Assembly (NCBI GenBank): GCA_964019425.1
Contig: OZ025791.1
Coordinates: forward strand, 186,001-250,000
Direction: 5' to 3'
Source: Flectonema sp. DT1601
Taxonomy: Eukaryota > Euglenozoa > Diplonemea > Diplonemida > Diplonemidae
Length of the DNA stretch: 64,000 nt
The notes beneath the pieces were generated by a model. It searched no databases. It was given only the letters and a program-made list of their open reading frames with translations, and was not told where the DNA came from. A program made the translations under genes and the position numbers. Position 1 is the first letter of the stretch. Each line of letters starts with the position of its first letter. This document shows positions 31,308 through 44,149 of this stretch, piece by piece.

Positions 31308-33501
31308 TTACTGCTTCTTCTCCTCGTCCTTCTTTTCTTCCTTCTTCTCCTCCTCTTCCTTCTTCTCTTCTGGCTTCTCCTCAGACTGAGTCTCGGTTGA
31401 TGAAGAGGCATTGGCGGCGGCGGCGGCCTCGTAGTCCTTCTTACCACAGTCCATCACCAGCTTCTGGAGCTTGTCATTGGCTTCCTGGAGCTGCTCAGGG
31501 GTCGAGTTCTCGTTGGCGATCGCATCCTTGGTCTGCTGAATGGCTTCTGTCACCTGCTGCTTCTCCTCCTCGGAAACGTGCTTCCACTCACCAACAGCCT
31601 TCTCAGCCTGGATCACCTGGGTCTCGGCAGTGTTCTTTGCCTCAACTGACTCCCTCTTCTTCTTGTCAGCCTCCTGATGGTCCTCAGCTTCTCTGATCAT
31701 TCTCTCGATCTCGTCCTTGCTCAATCCTCCGCTGGACTGGATTCTCACGGTCTGTTCCTTGCCAGTCGCCTTGTCCTTCGCACTCACGTTGCAGATACCG
31801 TTGGCATCGATGTCGAAGGTCACTTCAATCTGTGGAACTCCACGTGGTGCTGGTGGAACTCCCATCAGGTCGAACTGTCCCAACATCTGGTTGTCCGCAG
31901 CCATTTCACGTTCTCCCTGGAGAACCTTGATGCCTACCTGGGTCTGGTTGTCAGCAGCAGTCGAGAATACCTGTGGTTGTTGATGATTATGATGATGTTG
32001 TTGTTGTTACTACAAAAGACTGTTTCCATTACAAGTTTTACCAACTCCATCCGACAAACACCAATCTATTCAACAACATACCTGACTCTTCTTCGTTGGG
32101 ATGGTGGTGTTCTTTGGGATCAAACGGGTGAAGACTCCTCCGAGGGTTTCCAATCCTGTTTTAAATTTAATGAGAAAGAAGACGAAACAATGTACTTTTA
32201 TCTGCAGCTAGCTCTCACAGAAGAATACAGCAAAAACGATGAATGAAATGAAATGTTTTGTGTCTGTTTGACATACCGAGGGAAAGAGGGGTGACATCGA
32301 GAAGAAGAAGACCGCCAACGTCTCCCTTCAACACTCCTCCCTGAATAGCAGCACCCATGGCCACAACCTCATCAGGGTTCACTCCCTTGAAAGGTTCACG
32401 CTTGAAGATGTTCTTCGTCACCTCCTGCACCTTAGGCATACGAGACATTCCTCCGACAAGGATCACTTCTTGGATCTCACTGGTGCTGAGTCCAGAGTCC
32501 TTGATGCAGGTCTCACATGGCTTGATGGTTCTGTTGATCAAGTTCTCAACCAATCCTTCGAGCTTCGATCTGGTCAGTGTCTGTTGCAAGTGCTGAGGTC
32601 CAGACTCGTTCGCCGAGATGTACGGCAAGTTGATCTCCGTCTGCATCGATGAACTCAACTCCATCTTTGCCTTCTCTGCTGCCTCACGTACACGCTGAAG
32701 GGCCATCTTGTCCTTGGCGACGTCGATACCGACCTCCTTTCCGAAGGTGTCGGTGATGTGCTGGGTGATCGCCATGTCGAAGTCCTCTCCTCCCAAGAAG
32801 GTGTCTCCGTTGGTCGCCTTCACTTCGAACACTCCTCCCGACACCTCCAAGATCGACACATCGAAGGTACCACCACCCAAGTCGTACACGGCAACGACCT
32901 TGTCCTCGTCCTTCTCCATACCGTAAGCAAGGGCCGCGGCAGTTGGCTCGTTGATGATTCTGGTCACGTTAAGCTTCGCGATCATTCCGGCGTCCTTGGT
33001 GGCCTGACGCTGGGCGTCGTTGAAGTACGCTGGCACGGTGATGACGGCATTTGGAACGGTGGTTCCAACGTGTGCCTCAGCAGTCTCTCTCATCTTCTCC
33101 AGAACGAAGGATCCGACTTGGCTCGGTGAGTATTCTTTTCCGGCGGTGTCCTGTACCCAAGCGTCTCCGTTTCCGGCTCTCACGATCGTGAAAGGAACCT
33201 GCTTCTGGTCCTCCTTGGTCTCCTTGTCGTCGTACTTACGACCAATCAAACGCTTGATGGCGTAGAAGGTGTTGGTTGGGTTGGTCACAGCCTGTCTCTT
33301 CGCGGCCAAACCGACGAGCTTCTCAGCTCCCTTGAATGCGACATACGAAGGGGTGGTTCTGAAACCTTCGCTGTTCTCAATCACACGGGCGTTGTTTCCT
33401 TCCATGATCGCAACACAAGAGTTGGTGGTTCCCAAATCGATACCAACAACATTTCCGGTAACCTTTGAGCAGTAAGCTCTACGGGCGGCCTTGCTGAACA
33501 T
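31308..33501 (-). CDS. Mitochondrial Hsp70 (array copy 1)
   Basis: Matrix DnaK-type chaperone for protein import, folding and Fe-S assembly. Three exons, complement(join(31308..31970,32082..32155,32277..33501)), 653 aa. Presequence [13 protein letters not shown], then [20 protein letters not shown], the phosphate loop [29 protein letters not shown], and the substrate domain start DVTPLSLGL. Exon 3 carries the beta-sandwich and lid and ends in a Lys/Glu-rich tail. Introns are phase 1 and phase 0, both GTATGT...CAG. Intron 2 is the long form (111 nt). CAG acceptor 13 nt before ATG. Confidence 0.96.
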
Positions 33502-33941
33502 TTTAAAGATGATGCTGGAAAGATGATGAAGTTACTCAACAGAATTACCAATACTAAATACGGCAAGCAATAACGCAGGAAAAACGCATAAGCGTTTAAA
33601 AATGCGTGATGAAGTTGTTTCTTAGCAACAAAAAATGATATTTGAAAACAAAACGGGTTAGATTAATGAAAGAGAATAGCAATAACAAGGAAGAGATCCT
33701 GTAACTGATGAAGCTGCGAACAACAAGAATAACATAAAATATGTTCCAAAAACAAAAATAAATTTCAAAAGCAACGCAAAAAGGACACCAACAGGTGAAT
33801 TAATATTATTTAGCAGAGCATGTTTAATGAATAAACACGTCAATCTGCTTGTTGGCAGTTATTTTAATTTTTATTCATTTTTAAGGATGCAACGAATACC
33901 TGTTGCTCCCAATAACGAAAGCAAACACTCAGGATTCGAAC
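33502..33941. repeat. Hsp70 array spacer, duplicated form A
   Basis: 440-base spacer almost identical to 39350-39789 and of equal length. The spacer between copies 2 and 3 shares only about the first 80 bases. No gene. Confidence 0.85.
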
Positions 33942-36109
33942 TTACTGCTTCTTCTCCTCGTCCTTCTTTTCTTCCTTCTTCTCCTCCTCTTCCTTCTTCT
34001 CTTCTGGCTTCTCTTCAGACTGAGTCTCGGTTGATGAAGAGGCATTGGCGGCGGCGGCGGCCTCGTAGTCCTTCTTACCACAGTCCATCACCAGCTTCTG
34101 GAGCTTGTCATTGGCTTCCTGGAGCTGCTCAGGGGTCGAGTTCTCGTTGGCAATCGCATCCTTGGTCTGCTGAATGGCTTCTGTCACCTGCTGCTTCTCC
34201 TCCTCGGAAACGTGCTTCCACTCACCAACAGCCTTCTCAGCCTGGATCACCTGGGTCTCGGCAGTGTTCTTTGCCTCAACTGACTCCCTCTTCTTCTTGT
34301 CAGCCTCCTGATGGTCCTCAGCTTCTCTGATCATTCTCTCGATCTCGTCCTTGCTCAATCCTCCGCTGGACTGGATTCTCACGGTCTGTTCCTTGCCAGT
34401 CGCCTTGTCCTTCGCGCTCACGTTGCAGATACCGTTGGCATCGATGTCGAAGGTCACTTCAATCTGTGGAACTCCACGTGGTGCTGGTGGAACTCCCATC
34501 AGGTCGAACTGTCCCAACATCTGGTTGTCCGCAGCCATTTCACGTTCTCCCTGGAGAACCTTGATGCCAACCTGGGTCTGGTTGTCAGCAGCAGTCGAGA
34601 ATACCTGTGGTTGTTGATGATTATGATGATGTTGTTGTTGTTACTACAAAAGACTGTTTCCATTACAAGTTTTACCAACTCCAACATACCTGACTCTTCT
34701 TCGTTGGGATGGTGGTGTTCTTTGGGATCAAACGGGTGAAGACTCCTCCGAGGGTTTCCAATCCTGTTTTAAATTTAATGAGAAAGAAGACGAAACAATG
34801 TACTTTTATCTGCAGCTAGCTCTCACAGAAGAATACAGCAAAAACGATGAATGAAATGAAATGTTTTGTGTCTGCTTGACATACCGAGGGAAAGAGGGGT
34901 GACATCGAGAAGAAGAAGACCGCCAACGTCTCCCTTCAACACTCCTCCCTGAATAGCAGCACCCATGGCCACAACCTCATCAGGGTTCACTCCCTTGAAA
35001 GGTTCACGCTTGAAGATGTTCTTCGTCACCTCCTGCACCTTAGGCATACGAGACATTCCTCCGACAAGGATCACTTCTTGGATCTCACTGGTGCTGAGTC
35101 CAGAGTCCTTGATGCAGGTCTCACATGGCTTGATGGTTCTGTTGATCAAGTTCTCAACCAATCCTTCGAGCTTCGATCTGGTCAGTGTCTGTTGCAAGTG
35201 CTGAGGTCCAGACTCGTTCGCCGAGATGTACGGCAAGTTGATCTCCGTCTGCATCGATGAACTCAACTCCATCTTTGCCTTCTCTGCCGCCTCACGTACA
35301 CGCTGAAGGGCCATCTTGTCCTTGGCGACGTCGATACCGACCTCCTTTCCGAAGGTGTCGGTGATGTGCTGGGTGATCGCCATGTCGAAGTCCTCTCCTC
35401 CCAAGAAGGTGTCTCCGTTGGTCGCCTTCACTTCGAACACTCCTCCCGACACCTCCAAGATCGACACATCGAAGGTACCACCACCCAAGTCGTACACGGC
35501 AACGACCTTGTCCTCGTCCTTCTCCATACCGTAAGCAAGGGCCGCGGCAGTTGGCTCGTTGATGATTCTGGTCACGTTAAGCTTCGCGATCATTCCGGCG
35601 TCCTTGGTGGCCTGACGCTGGGCGTCGTTGAAGTACGCTGGCACGGTGATGACGGCATTTGGAACGGTGGTTCCAACGTGTGCCTCAGCAGTCTCTCTCA
35701 TCTTCTCCAGAACGAAGGATCCGACTTGGCTCGGTGAGTATTCTTTTCCGGCGGTGTCCTGTACCCAAGCGTCTCCGTTTCCGGCTCTCACGATCGTGAA
35801 AGGAACCTGCTTCTGGTCCTCCTTGGTCTCCTTGTCGTCGTACTTACGACCAATCAAACGCTTGATGGCGTAGAAGGTGTTGGTTGGGTTGGTCACAGCC
35901 TGTCTCTTCGCGGCCAAACCGACGAGCTTCTCAGCTCCCTTGAATGCGACATACGAAGGGGTGGTTCTGAAACCTTCGCTGTTCTCAATCACACGGGCGT
36001 TGTTTCCTTCCATGATCGCAACACAAGAGTTGGTGGTTCCCAAATCGATACCAACAACATTTCCGGTAACCTTTGAGCAGTAAGCTCTACGGGCGGCCTT
36101 GCTGAACAT
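33942..36109 (-). CDS. Mitochondrial Hsp70 (array copy 2)
   Basis: Complement(join(33942..34604,34690..34763,34885..36109)), 653 aa, same protein as copy 1. Intron 2 is the short form (85 nt), lacking a 26-nt stretch present in copies 1 and 4. Intron 1 matches copies 1 and 4 apart from point changes. Confidence 0.96.
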
Positions 36110-37185
36110 TTTAAAGATGATGCTGGAAAGATGATGAAGTTACTCAACAGAATTACCAATACTAAATACGGCAAGCAATAACACAAACCCTCAAGGAGAA
36201 ACTGATGAGAGATAAATACGTAAGTTCCTTAAGAACACCAGTTGTGGGTGGCAGCTAGAATAGAGTACGCATATGATTGGGATCAAACATCCATAAAGAT
36301 ATACCTGCCCCGGCTGAGGCAAGGTCTGTCGTTTGACAGAAATGGACCAAGTGTTGCGGCACATTAAATCGCCGCTTGATCCAATTTCCTTTACAGAAAT
36401 TAGTTGCAATCTTTTTTTTTTTGACTCTTTTTGACTATTTATTTTGCTTAACTAACCTCCTCAGTTATAACAATGATTTACAAGTCAACTTCTTTACTAC
36501 TCGACCACCAGAATCCAACCCCAAGCACAATATTATATTTTATTTCTGGAAAAAGAAACTGTTTTATGAGACACTCAGCGTATGATTCGTAATGAGAGCA
36601 AACGAATATGTTCATGTAGCAATTTAGAAGACCTCTTTGAACATGTCAACTTTCTGTTATGAAGTAGTATTTTATATATTTTTCATAACTTTTCCCTCAA
36701 GTAAGTTATTGTAATCTTGAACCGCTTCTTCTTTTCTTTTAATGGAACTGCTCAATGACAAGTTGTGCGACAAACACAACACAAAACTTTGATAAAACAA
36801 GACAGAGAAGCGCATAAGCGCTAAGGTGTCAATGAAAACGGGGAGAGGAAGCTTTCATTTTTTTTTTTTTTTTTTTTAAAACTAATATTTTCTTTTTTCT
36901 TGATTTTCTGTTTTCTTTTCATAAACTACCTATTCTTGTCGAATGATAATTCTATTCCAGATTGGAAGTTCAATCTAAATTAGAATAAAGCTAGCTAATT
37001 ACCGCCACAATTATTGACTGTAACTTCTTGGAAGAGAGGGATTGTTCGGGACAGAATTTGAGTTGAGGAGACAAATTAATTCAGAGAGTTGATTATTGTT
37101 GATTTGGTGTACAGATTAATACCGATTGATAACACCTCAACTTAAATCATTAAATACTACAACAGTAGAAGCAATCAAATTAGGT
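36110..37185. other. Hsp70 array spacer, unique form
   Basis: About 1.07 kb between copies 2 and 3. Beyond the first 80 bases it shares nothing with the other spacers. A/T runs at about 36415 and 36858-36880. No gene or RNA recognised. Confidence 0.55.
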
Positions 37186-39349
37186 TTACTGCTTCTTCTC
37201 CTCGTCCTTCTTTTCTTCCTTCTTCTCCTCCTCTTCCTTTTTCTCTTCTGGCTTCTCTTCAGACTGAGTCTCGGTTGATGAAGAGGCATTGGCGGCGGCG
37301 GCGGCCTCGTAGTCCTTCTTACCACAGTCCATCACCAGCTTCTGGAGCTTGTCATTGGCTTCCTGGAGCTGCTCAGGGGTCGAGTTCTCGTTGGCAATCG
37401 CATCCTTGGTCTGCTGAATGGCTTCTGTCACCTGCTGCTTCTCCTCCTCGGAAACGTGCTTCCACTCACCAACAGCCTTCTCAGCCTGGATCACCTGGGT
37501 CTCGGCAGTGTTCTTTGCCTCAACTGACTCCCTCTTCTTCTTGTCAGCCTCCTGATGGTCCTCAGCTTCTCTGATCATTCTCTCGATCTCGTCCTTGCTC
37601 AATCCTCCGCTGGACTGGATTCTCACGGTCTGTTCCTTGCCAGTCGCCTTGTCCTTCGCACTCACGTTGCAGATACCGTTGGCATCGATGTCGAAGGTCA
37701 CTTCAATCTGTGGAACTCCACGTGGTGCTGGTGGAACTCCCATCAGGTCGAACTGTCCCAACATCTGGTTGTCCGCAGCCATTTCACGTTCTCCCTGGAG
37801 AACCTTGATACCAACCTGGGTCTGGTTGTCAGCAGCAGTCGAGAATACCTGTGGTTGGTGATGATGATGATGATGTTGTTGTTGTTACTACAAAAGACTG
37901 TTTCCATTACAAGTTTTACCAACTCCAACATACCTGACTCTTCTTCGTTGGGATGGTGGTGTTCTTTGGGATCAAACGGGTGAAGACTCCTCCGAGGGTT
38001 TCCAATCCTGTTTTAGATTTAATGAGAAAAAAGACTAAACAATGCACTTTTATCTGCAGCTCTCACAGAAGAATACAGCAAAAACGATGAATGAAATGAA
38101 ATGTTTTGTGTCTGTTTGACATACCGAGGGAAAGAGGGGTGACATCGAGAAGAAGAAGACCGCCAACGTCTCCCTTCAACACTCCTCCCTGAATAGCAGC
38201 ACCCATGGCCACAACCTCATCAGGGTTCACTCCCTTGAAAGGTTCACGCTTGAAGATGTTCTTCGTCACCTCCTGCACCTTTGGCATACGAGACATTCCT
38301 CCGACAAGGATCACTTCTTGGATCTCACTGGTGCTGAGTCCAGAGTCCTTGATGCAGGTCTCACATGGCTTGATGGTTCTGTTGATCAAGTTCTCAACCA
38401 ATCCTTCGAGTTTCGATCTGGTCAGTGTCTGTTGCAAGTGCTGAGGTCCAGACTCGTTCGCCGAGATGTACGGCAAGTTGATCTCCGTCTGCATCGATGA
38501 ACTCAACTCCATCTTTGCCTTCTCTGCCGCCTCACGTACACGCTGAAGGGCCATCTTGTCCTTGGCGACGTCGATACCGACCTCCTTTCCGAAGGTGTCG
38601 GTGATGTGCTGGGTGATCGCCATGTCGAAGTCCTCTCCTCCCAAGAAGGTGTCTCCGTTGGTCGCCTTCACTTCGAACACTCCTCCCGACACCTCCAAGA
38701 TCGACACATCGAAGGTACCACCACCCAAGTCGTACACGGCAACGACCTTGTCCTCGTCCTTCTCCATACCGTAAGCAAGGGCCGCGGCAGTTGGCTCGTT
38801 GATGATTCTGGTCACGTTAAGCTTCGCGATCATTCCGGCGTCCTTGGTGGCCTGACGCTGGGCGTCGTTGAAGTACGCTGGCACGGTGATGACGGCATTT
38901 GGAACGGTGGTTCCAACGTGTGCCTCAGCAGTTTCTCTCATCTTCTCCAGAACGAAGGATCCGACTTGGCTCGGTGAGTATTCTTTTCCGGCAGTGTCCT
39001 GTACCCAAGCGTCTCCGTTTCCGGCTCTCACGATCGTGAAAGGAACCTGCTTCTGGTCCTCCTTGGTCTCCTTGTCGTCGTACTTACGACCAATCAAACG
39101 CTTGATGGCGTAGAAGGTGTTGGTTGGGTTGGTCACAGCCTGTCTCTTCGCGGCCAAACCGACGAGCTTCTCAGCTCCCTTGAATGCGACATACGAAGGG
39201 GTGGTTCTGAAACCTTCGCTGTTCTCAATCACACGAGCGTTGTTTCCTTCCATGATCGCAACACAAGAGTTGGTGGTTCCCAAATCGATACCAACAACAT
39301 TTCCGGTAACCTTTGAGCAGTAAGCTCTACGGGCGGCCTTGCTGAACAT
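37186..39349 (-). CDS. Mitochondrial Hsp70 (array copy 3)
   Basis: Complement(join(37186..37848,37934..38007,38125..39349)), 653 aa. Short intron 2 (85 nt). Intron 1 lacks a 4-nt piece found in the others and carries private substitutions. The 5' flank to about 80 bases matches copies 1 and 2 and, further out, copy 1 only. A few silent changes (for example at 38282, 38411, 38933) are private. Confidence 0.96.
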
Positions 39350-39789
39350 TTTAAAGATGATGCTGGAAAGATGATGAAGTTACTCAACAGAATTACCAAT
39401 ACTAAATACGGCAAGCAATAACGCAGGAGAAACGCATAAGCGTTTAAAAATGCGTGATGAAGTTGTTTCTTAGCAACAAAAAATGATATTTGAAAACAAA
39501 ACGGGTTAGATTAATGAAAGAGAATAGCAATAACAAGGAAGAGATCCTGTAACTGATGAAGCTGCGAACAACAAGAATAACATAAAATATGTTCCAAAAA
39601 CAAAAATAAATTTCAAAAGCAACGCAAAAAGGACACCAACAGGTGAATTAATATTATTTAGCAGAGCATGTTTAATGAATGAACACGTCAATCTGCTTGT
39701 TGGCAGTTATTTTAATTTTTATTCATTTTTAAGGATGCAACGAATACCTGTTGCTCCCAATAAGGAAAGCAAACACTCAGGATTCGAAC
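39350..39789. repeat. Hsp70 array spacer, duplicated form A (second copy)
   Basis: Near-identical to 33502-33941 over its whole length, with only scattered single differences. No gene. Confidence 0.85.
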
Positions 39790-41983
39790 TTACTGCTTCT
39801 TCTCCTCGTCCTTCTTTTCTTCCTTCTTCTCCTCCTCTTCCTTTTTCTCTTCTGGCTTCTCCTCAGACTGAGTCTCGGTTGATGAAGAGGCATTGGCGGC
39901 GGCGGCGGCCTCGTAGTCCTTCTTACCACAGTCCATCACCAGCTTCTGGAGCTTGTCATTGGCTTCCTGGAGCTGCTCAGGGGTCGAGTTCTCGTTGGCA
40001 ATCGCATCCTTGGTCTGCTGAATGGCTTCTGTCACCTGCTGCTTCTCCTCCTCGGAAACGTGCTTCCACTCACCAACAGCCTTCTCAGCCTGGATCACCT
40101 GGGTCTCGGCAGTGTTCTTTGCCTCAACTGACTCCCTCTTCTTCTTGTCAGCCTCCTGATGGTCCTCAGCTTCTCTGATCATTCTCTCGATCTCGTCCTT
40201 GCTCAATCCTCCGCTGGACTGGATTCTCACGGTCTGTTCCTTGCCAGTCGCCTTGTCCTTCGCACTCACGTTGCAGATACCGTTGGCATCGATGTCGAAG
40301 GTCACTTCAATCTGTGGAACTCCACGTGGTGCTGGTGGAACTCCCATCAGGTCGAACTGTCCCAACATCTGGTTGTCCGCAGCCATTTCACGTTCTCCCT
40401 GGAGAACCTTGATGCCTACCTGGGTCTGGTTGTCAGCAGCAGTCGAGAATACCTGTGGTTGTTGATGATTATGATGATGTTGTTGTTGTTACTACAAAAG
40501 ACTGTTTCCATTACAAGTTTTACCAACTCCATCCGACAAACACCAATCTATTCAACAACATACCTGACTCTTCTTCGTTGGGATGGTGGTGTTCTTTGGG
40601 ATCAAACGGGTGAAGACTCCTCCGAGGGTTTCCAATCCTGTTTTAAATTTAATGAGAAAGAAGACGAAACAATGTACTTTTATCTGCAGCTAGCTCTCAC
40701 AGAAGAATACAGCAAAAACGATGAATGAAATGAAATGTTTTGTGTCTGTTTGACATACCGAGGGAAAGAGGGGTGACATCGAGAAGAAGAAGACCGCCAA
40801 CGTCTCCCTTCAACACTCCTCCCTGAATAGCAGCACCCATGGCCACAACCTCATCAGGGTTCACTCCCTTGAAAGGTTCACGCTTGAAGATGTTCTTCGT
40901 CACCTCCTGCACCTTAGGCATACGAGACATTCCTCCGACAAGGATCACTTCTTGGATCTCACTGGTGCTGAGTCCAGAGTCCTTGATGCAGGTCTCACAT
41001 GGCTTGATGGTTCTGTTGATCAAGTTCTCAACCAATCCTTCGAGCTTCGATCTGGTCAGTGTCTGTTGCAAGTGCTGAGGTCCAGACTCGTTCGCCGAGA
41101 TGTACGGCAAGTTGATCTCCGTCTGCATCGATGAACTCAACTCCATCTTTGCCTTCTCTGCTGCCTCACGTACACGCTGAAGGGCCATCTTGTCCTTGGC
41201 GACGTCGATACCGACCTCCTTTCCGAAGGTGTCGGTGATGTGCTGGGTGATCGCCATGTCGAAGTCCTCTCCTCCCAAGAAGGTGTCTCCGTTGGTCGCC
41301 TTCACTTCGAACACTCCTCCCGACACCTCCAAGATCGACACATCGAAGGTACCACCACCCAAGTCGTACACGGCAACGACCTTGTCCTCGTCCTTCTCCA
41401 TACCGTAAGCAAGGGCCGCGGCAGTTGGCTCGTTGATGATTCTGGTCACGTTAAGCTTCGCGATCATTCCGGCGTCCTTGGTGGCCTGACGCTGGGCGTC
41501 GTTGAAGTACGCTGGCACGGTGATGACGGCATTTGGAACGGTGGTTCCAACGTGTGCCTCAGCAGTCTCTCTCATCTTCTCCAGAACGAAGGATCCGACT
41601 TGGCTCGGTGAGTATTCTTTTCCGGCGGTGTCCTGTACCCAAGCGTCTCCGTTTCCGGCTCTCACGATCGTGAAAGGAACCTGCTTCTGGTCCTCCTTGG
41701 TCTCCTTGTCGTCGTACTTACGACCAATCAAACGCTTGATGGCGTAGAAGGTGTTGGTTGGGTTGGTCACAGCCTGTCTCTTCGCGGCCAAACCGACGAG
41801 CTTCTCAGCTCCCTTGAATGCGACATACGAAGGGGTGGTTCTGAAACCTTCGCTGTTCTCAATCACACGGGCGTTGTTTCCTTCCATGATCGCAACACAA
41901 GAGTTGGTGGTTCCCAAATCGATACCAACAACATTTCCGGTAACCTTTGAGCAGTAAGCTCTACGGGCGGCCTTGCTGAACAT
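39790..41983 (-). CDS. Mitochondrial Hsp70 (array copy 4)
   Basis: Complement(join(39790..40452,40564..40637,40759..41983)), 653 aa. ATG at 41983 chosen because it gives the same presequence as the other copies and follows the shared CAG acceptor; an in-frame ATG at 42028 lies upstream of that acceptor. Long intron 2 (111 nt), as in copy 1. Its 5' flank is unique beyond about 25 bases, as expected for the first gene of the array. Confidence 0.96.
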
Positions 41984-42327
41984 TTTAAAGATGATGCTGG
42001 AAAGATGATGTGGGATAAATGACGTCAATCTAAGTCTGTATTTGTGTTTTGTGAAAGTAGTTCTGAAAACATGATAAAGTTCGCAAAGACATGTTATTTT
42101 GTGTCCCTCACTTGATAGGTAAAGGAAATGAAAATTAACAATGAAAGTAATAAATACGAATTCTTATAAACAAAAAGACATAATACAATACAAAAGAATT
42201 ATCAACAAAGCTACAGTGCTGTCGCATTACTCAATTCCGTTGTGAGAATGCATTTAGAAAGCACAAGGAAGTTGTAGAAACTCTTTAGGCAGCAAGATTA
42301 CCATAACATCGTTAACAGAGTTAGTTT
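41984..42327. other. Intergenic
   Basis: AT-rich spacer upstream of the Hsp70 array. Nothing recognised. Confidence 0.5.
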
Positions 42328-43302
42328 TCACTGTGATCTTTCCTTTCGAATGTATTTAAGTAATTCAAAAGCGGAGTCTACCTGAGTGTGAGTAAGAGAA
42401 GATGTTTTAGTCAGCTCAAAAAGATAATTAGCGAGGCTCACAACAGTTGGGTCATTAAATGAATTAAAGCTTCCATGAGGAGGTGGTGTTGGTGGAGGAG
42501 GGGATGCAGTAGCAGCAGCACTAATTCCTCTTTCTGGAGGGGCACTCTCCCGATTCTCAACCCATCGATTACTAACTCTTTCTTGTGGTATATTTTGTTG
42601 TAAGCCAACAGTAGCTCCACAAGTATCTGGCCACAAGTCACCAGGAGACCATAAACCTTGTTGAGAAACATCAATTCTACTCGCATTCTGTGGAGTACTT
42701 ATTATTGAACGATCCTTTGATGAAGGTGAAAAGACAACTGATCTAGTTGTTCGAGTTGGTGTCATTGAGGGAGTAGCAGTAATTGGAATGTGACTTCGAA
42801 CTGATTGGCGAGAAGTTGGAGTTTCTCTATTACTGAAGATAGTGTCGGGGATTTGAGTTCGCTGACGTTTTGGAGTTTCTAAAATTGTTTCGCCTCGTAA
42901 ACTGTCGACAGGTTCCTCAGGTCGATAATAATTTCTCTGAGGAGATTGTATTACTCTAAGCTGATCAACTAAATGTTGAGGTGGTGGAGCTGCTAGTACT
43001 CTCTTTTGAATATCTAAACTCCAAAGTTCCTCAACGATGTCATCTTTTAGTAAAGCTGTTCGTTCTTTAATTAAAAACCCTAACTCCTTAACTGCTGTAC
43101 CCACTCCAGTCTTCCCGCTGCGAGCTAGTTTCTGCAGCTCGGCACGTGCAGCTGCACCACTAGCTTCGTCACGCTGCAGTTCTCTTGCTCTAACTAACGC
43201 GTCGTTGTCTGAAACTTGTAGTCGATCTTCTTGAATAGCTACTTCTCGTTTTGGAATGTCTAAATGATCTTTTATTCCTTCAAAGAGTGACCGCTCTTGC
43301 AT
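42328..43302 (-). CDS. Unrecognised, largely disordered protein
   Basis: 324 aa from ATG 43302, chosen because an AG acceptor (ATCAG) lies 14 nt before it; the frame is open further upstream but through hydrophobic T-rich sequence. The N-terminal 110 residues are charged and helical (EDRLQVSDNDALVRARELQR). The middle is rich in Ser, Thr, Pro and Arg with several TP and SP sites. A PPPPTPPPHG stretch precedes a short helical C-terminus. No family recognised; the many S/T-P sites suggest kinase regulation. Confidence 0.6.
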   Translation of the reverse strand: MQERSLFEGIKDHLDIPKREVAIQEDRLQVSDNDALVRARELQRDEASGAAARAELQKLARSGKTGVGTAVKELGFLIKERTALLKDDIVEELWSLDIQKRVLAAPPPQHLVDQLRVIQSPQRNYYRPEEPVDSLRGETILETPKRQRTQIPDTIFSNRETPTSRQSVRSHIPITATPSMTPTRTTRSVVFSPSSKDRSIISTPQNASRIDVSQQGLWSPGDLWPDTCGATVGLQQNIPQERVSNRWVENRESAPPERGISAAATASPPPPTPPPHGSFNSFNDPTVVSLANYLFELTKTSSLTHTQVDSAFELLKYIRKERSQ

Positions 43303-44149
43303 TTTCGTGGACGTCACTGATTGTATTAACAATAATATAAAATCACGTAAAAAGAGAAATAAAAAGAAAACGTTATATATATTTTTGTGTCTCGCTTGAC
43401 TGCTGCTGTACTCCTCATTCAATCACCTCTCATTTATGGGTTTCTGAACTTTCAATACGAAAAAAAAAGAATGTAATTTAGCAACTGCACGAACGAGCAA
43501 CTACGGTATAAATAAAGAAAAATAATATTTCTTTCAAAGGTCGTCCGTTTTTATTTTTTTTCCATATTTTTCTTTTTTTTTTTTTTTCCCCGATTATTTT
43601 TTTTTCATTCAAAGAACTTGGAGAAACGTTCGCGATCCTTTTCAACTCCTCCCCTCCCCAGGATATGAACTTATAAAAAAAAGAAAACTATTTTCTCGAG
43701 GCGCCAGAAGTTTAGTGAAAAGAAAAAAAATGGTAAAATGGCAAGTAGACTCCGTAGTTATTAATTATTTTAAAAAAAAAAGAAAATTGGGTCTTGAACA
43801 TATTTATAAAGACATAAATATATGTAGTATCAAGGTTAATTAATTTAAACATTAGTAATTTATGATACAGTGACTAAAGGTAATGTTAGTATGGGTAAAA
43901 CACTATGCAAATTTCGGGGTGGGTTAAAGTTATCAGAATGGAAAGAAGATAATTCTCCCTATGTATATGCACCCGACTGTCAACACTATGAAATCTCTAA
44001 CATAATTATTTTTCGTAAATATCTTTTCTACGACGGTGTGTTTTGAAGTTTATTCATTCGATTTTGGAACAGCTATTCAGGAAATCCGAAGGAATACTCA
44101 GCTGTGGTGAGGGTGAGAGTGAAGTGTTAGTAATGAATATGAATATGAA
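43303..44149. other. Intergenic, low-complexity
   Basis: About 850 bases with several A or T homopolymer runs (43450-43470, 43550-43610, 43720-43790). No supported gene. Confidence 0.55.

Noticed and set aside
31677-32246. Plus-strand open frame opposite Hsp70 copy 1 (also 34311, 37555, 40159)
   Set aside because: Antisense shadow of exon 3, running into intron sequence; no independent start context.
32215-32276. C-terminal tail reading [13 protein letters not shown] at the end of Hsp70 exon 1
   Set aside because: It is intron read-through; splicing at GTATGT restores the conserved Hsp70 sequence in exons 2 and 3.
30814-42327. CRISPR or mobile-element explanation for the tandem repeats
   Set aside because: Repeat units are whole host genes with spacers; no transposase, terminal repeats or short regular spacers are present.
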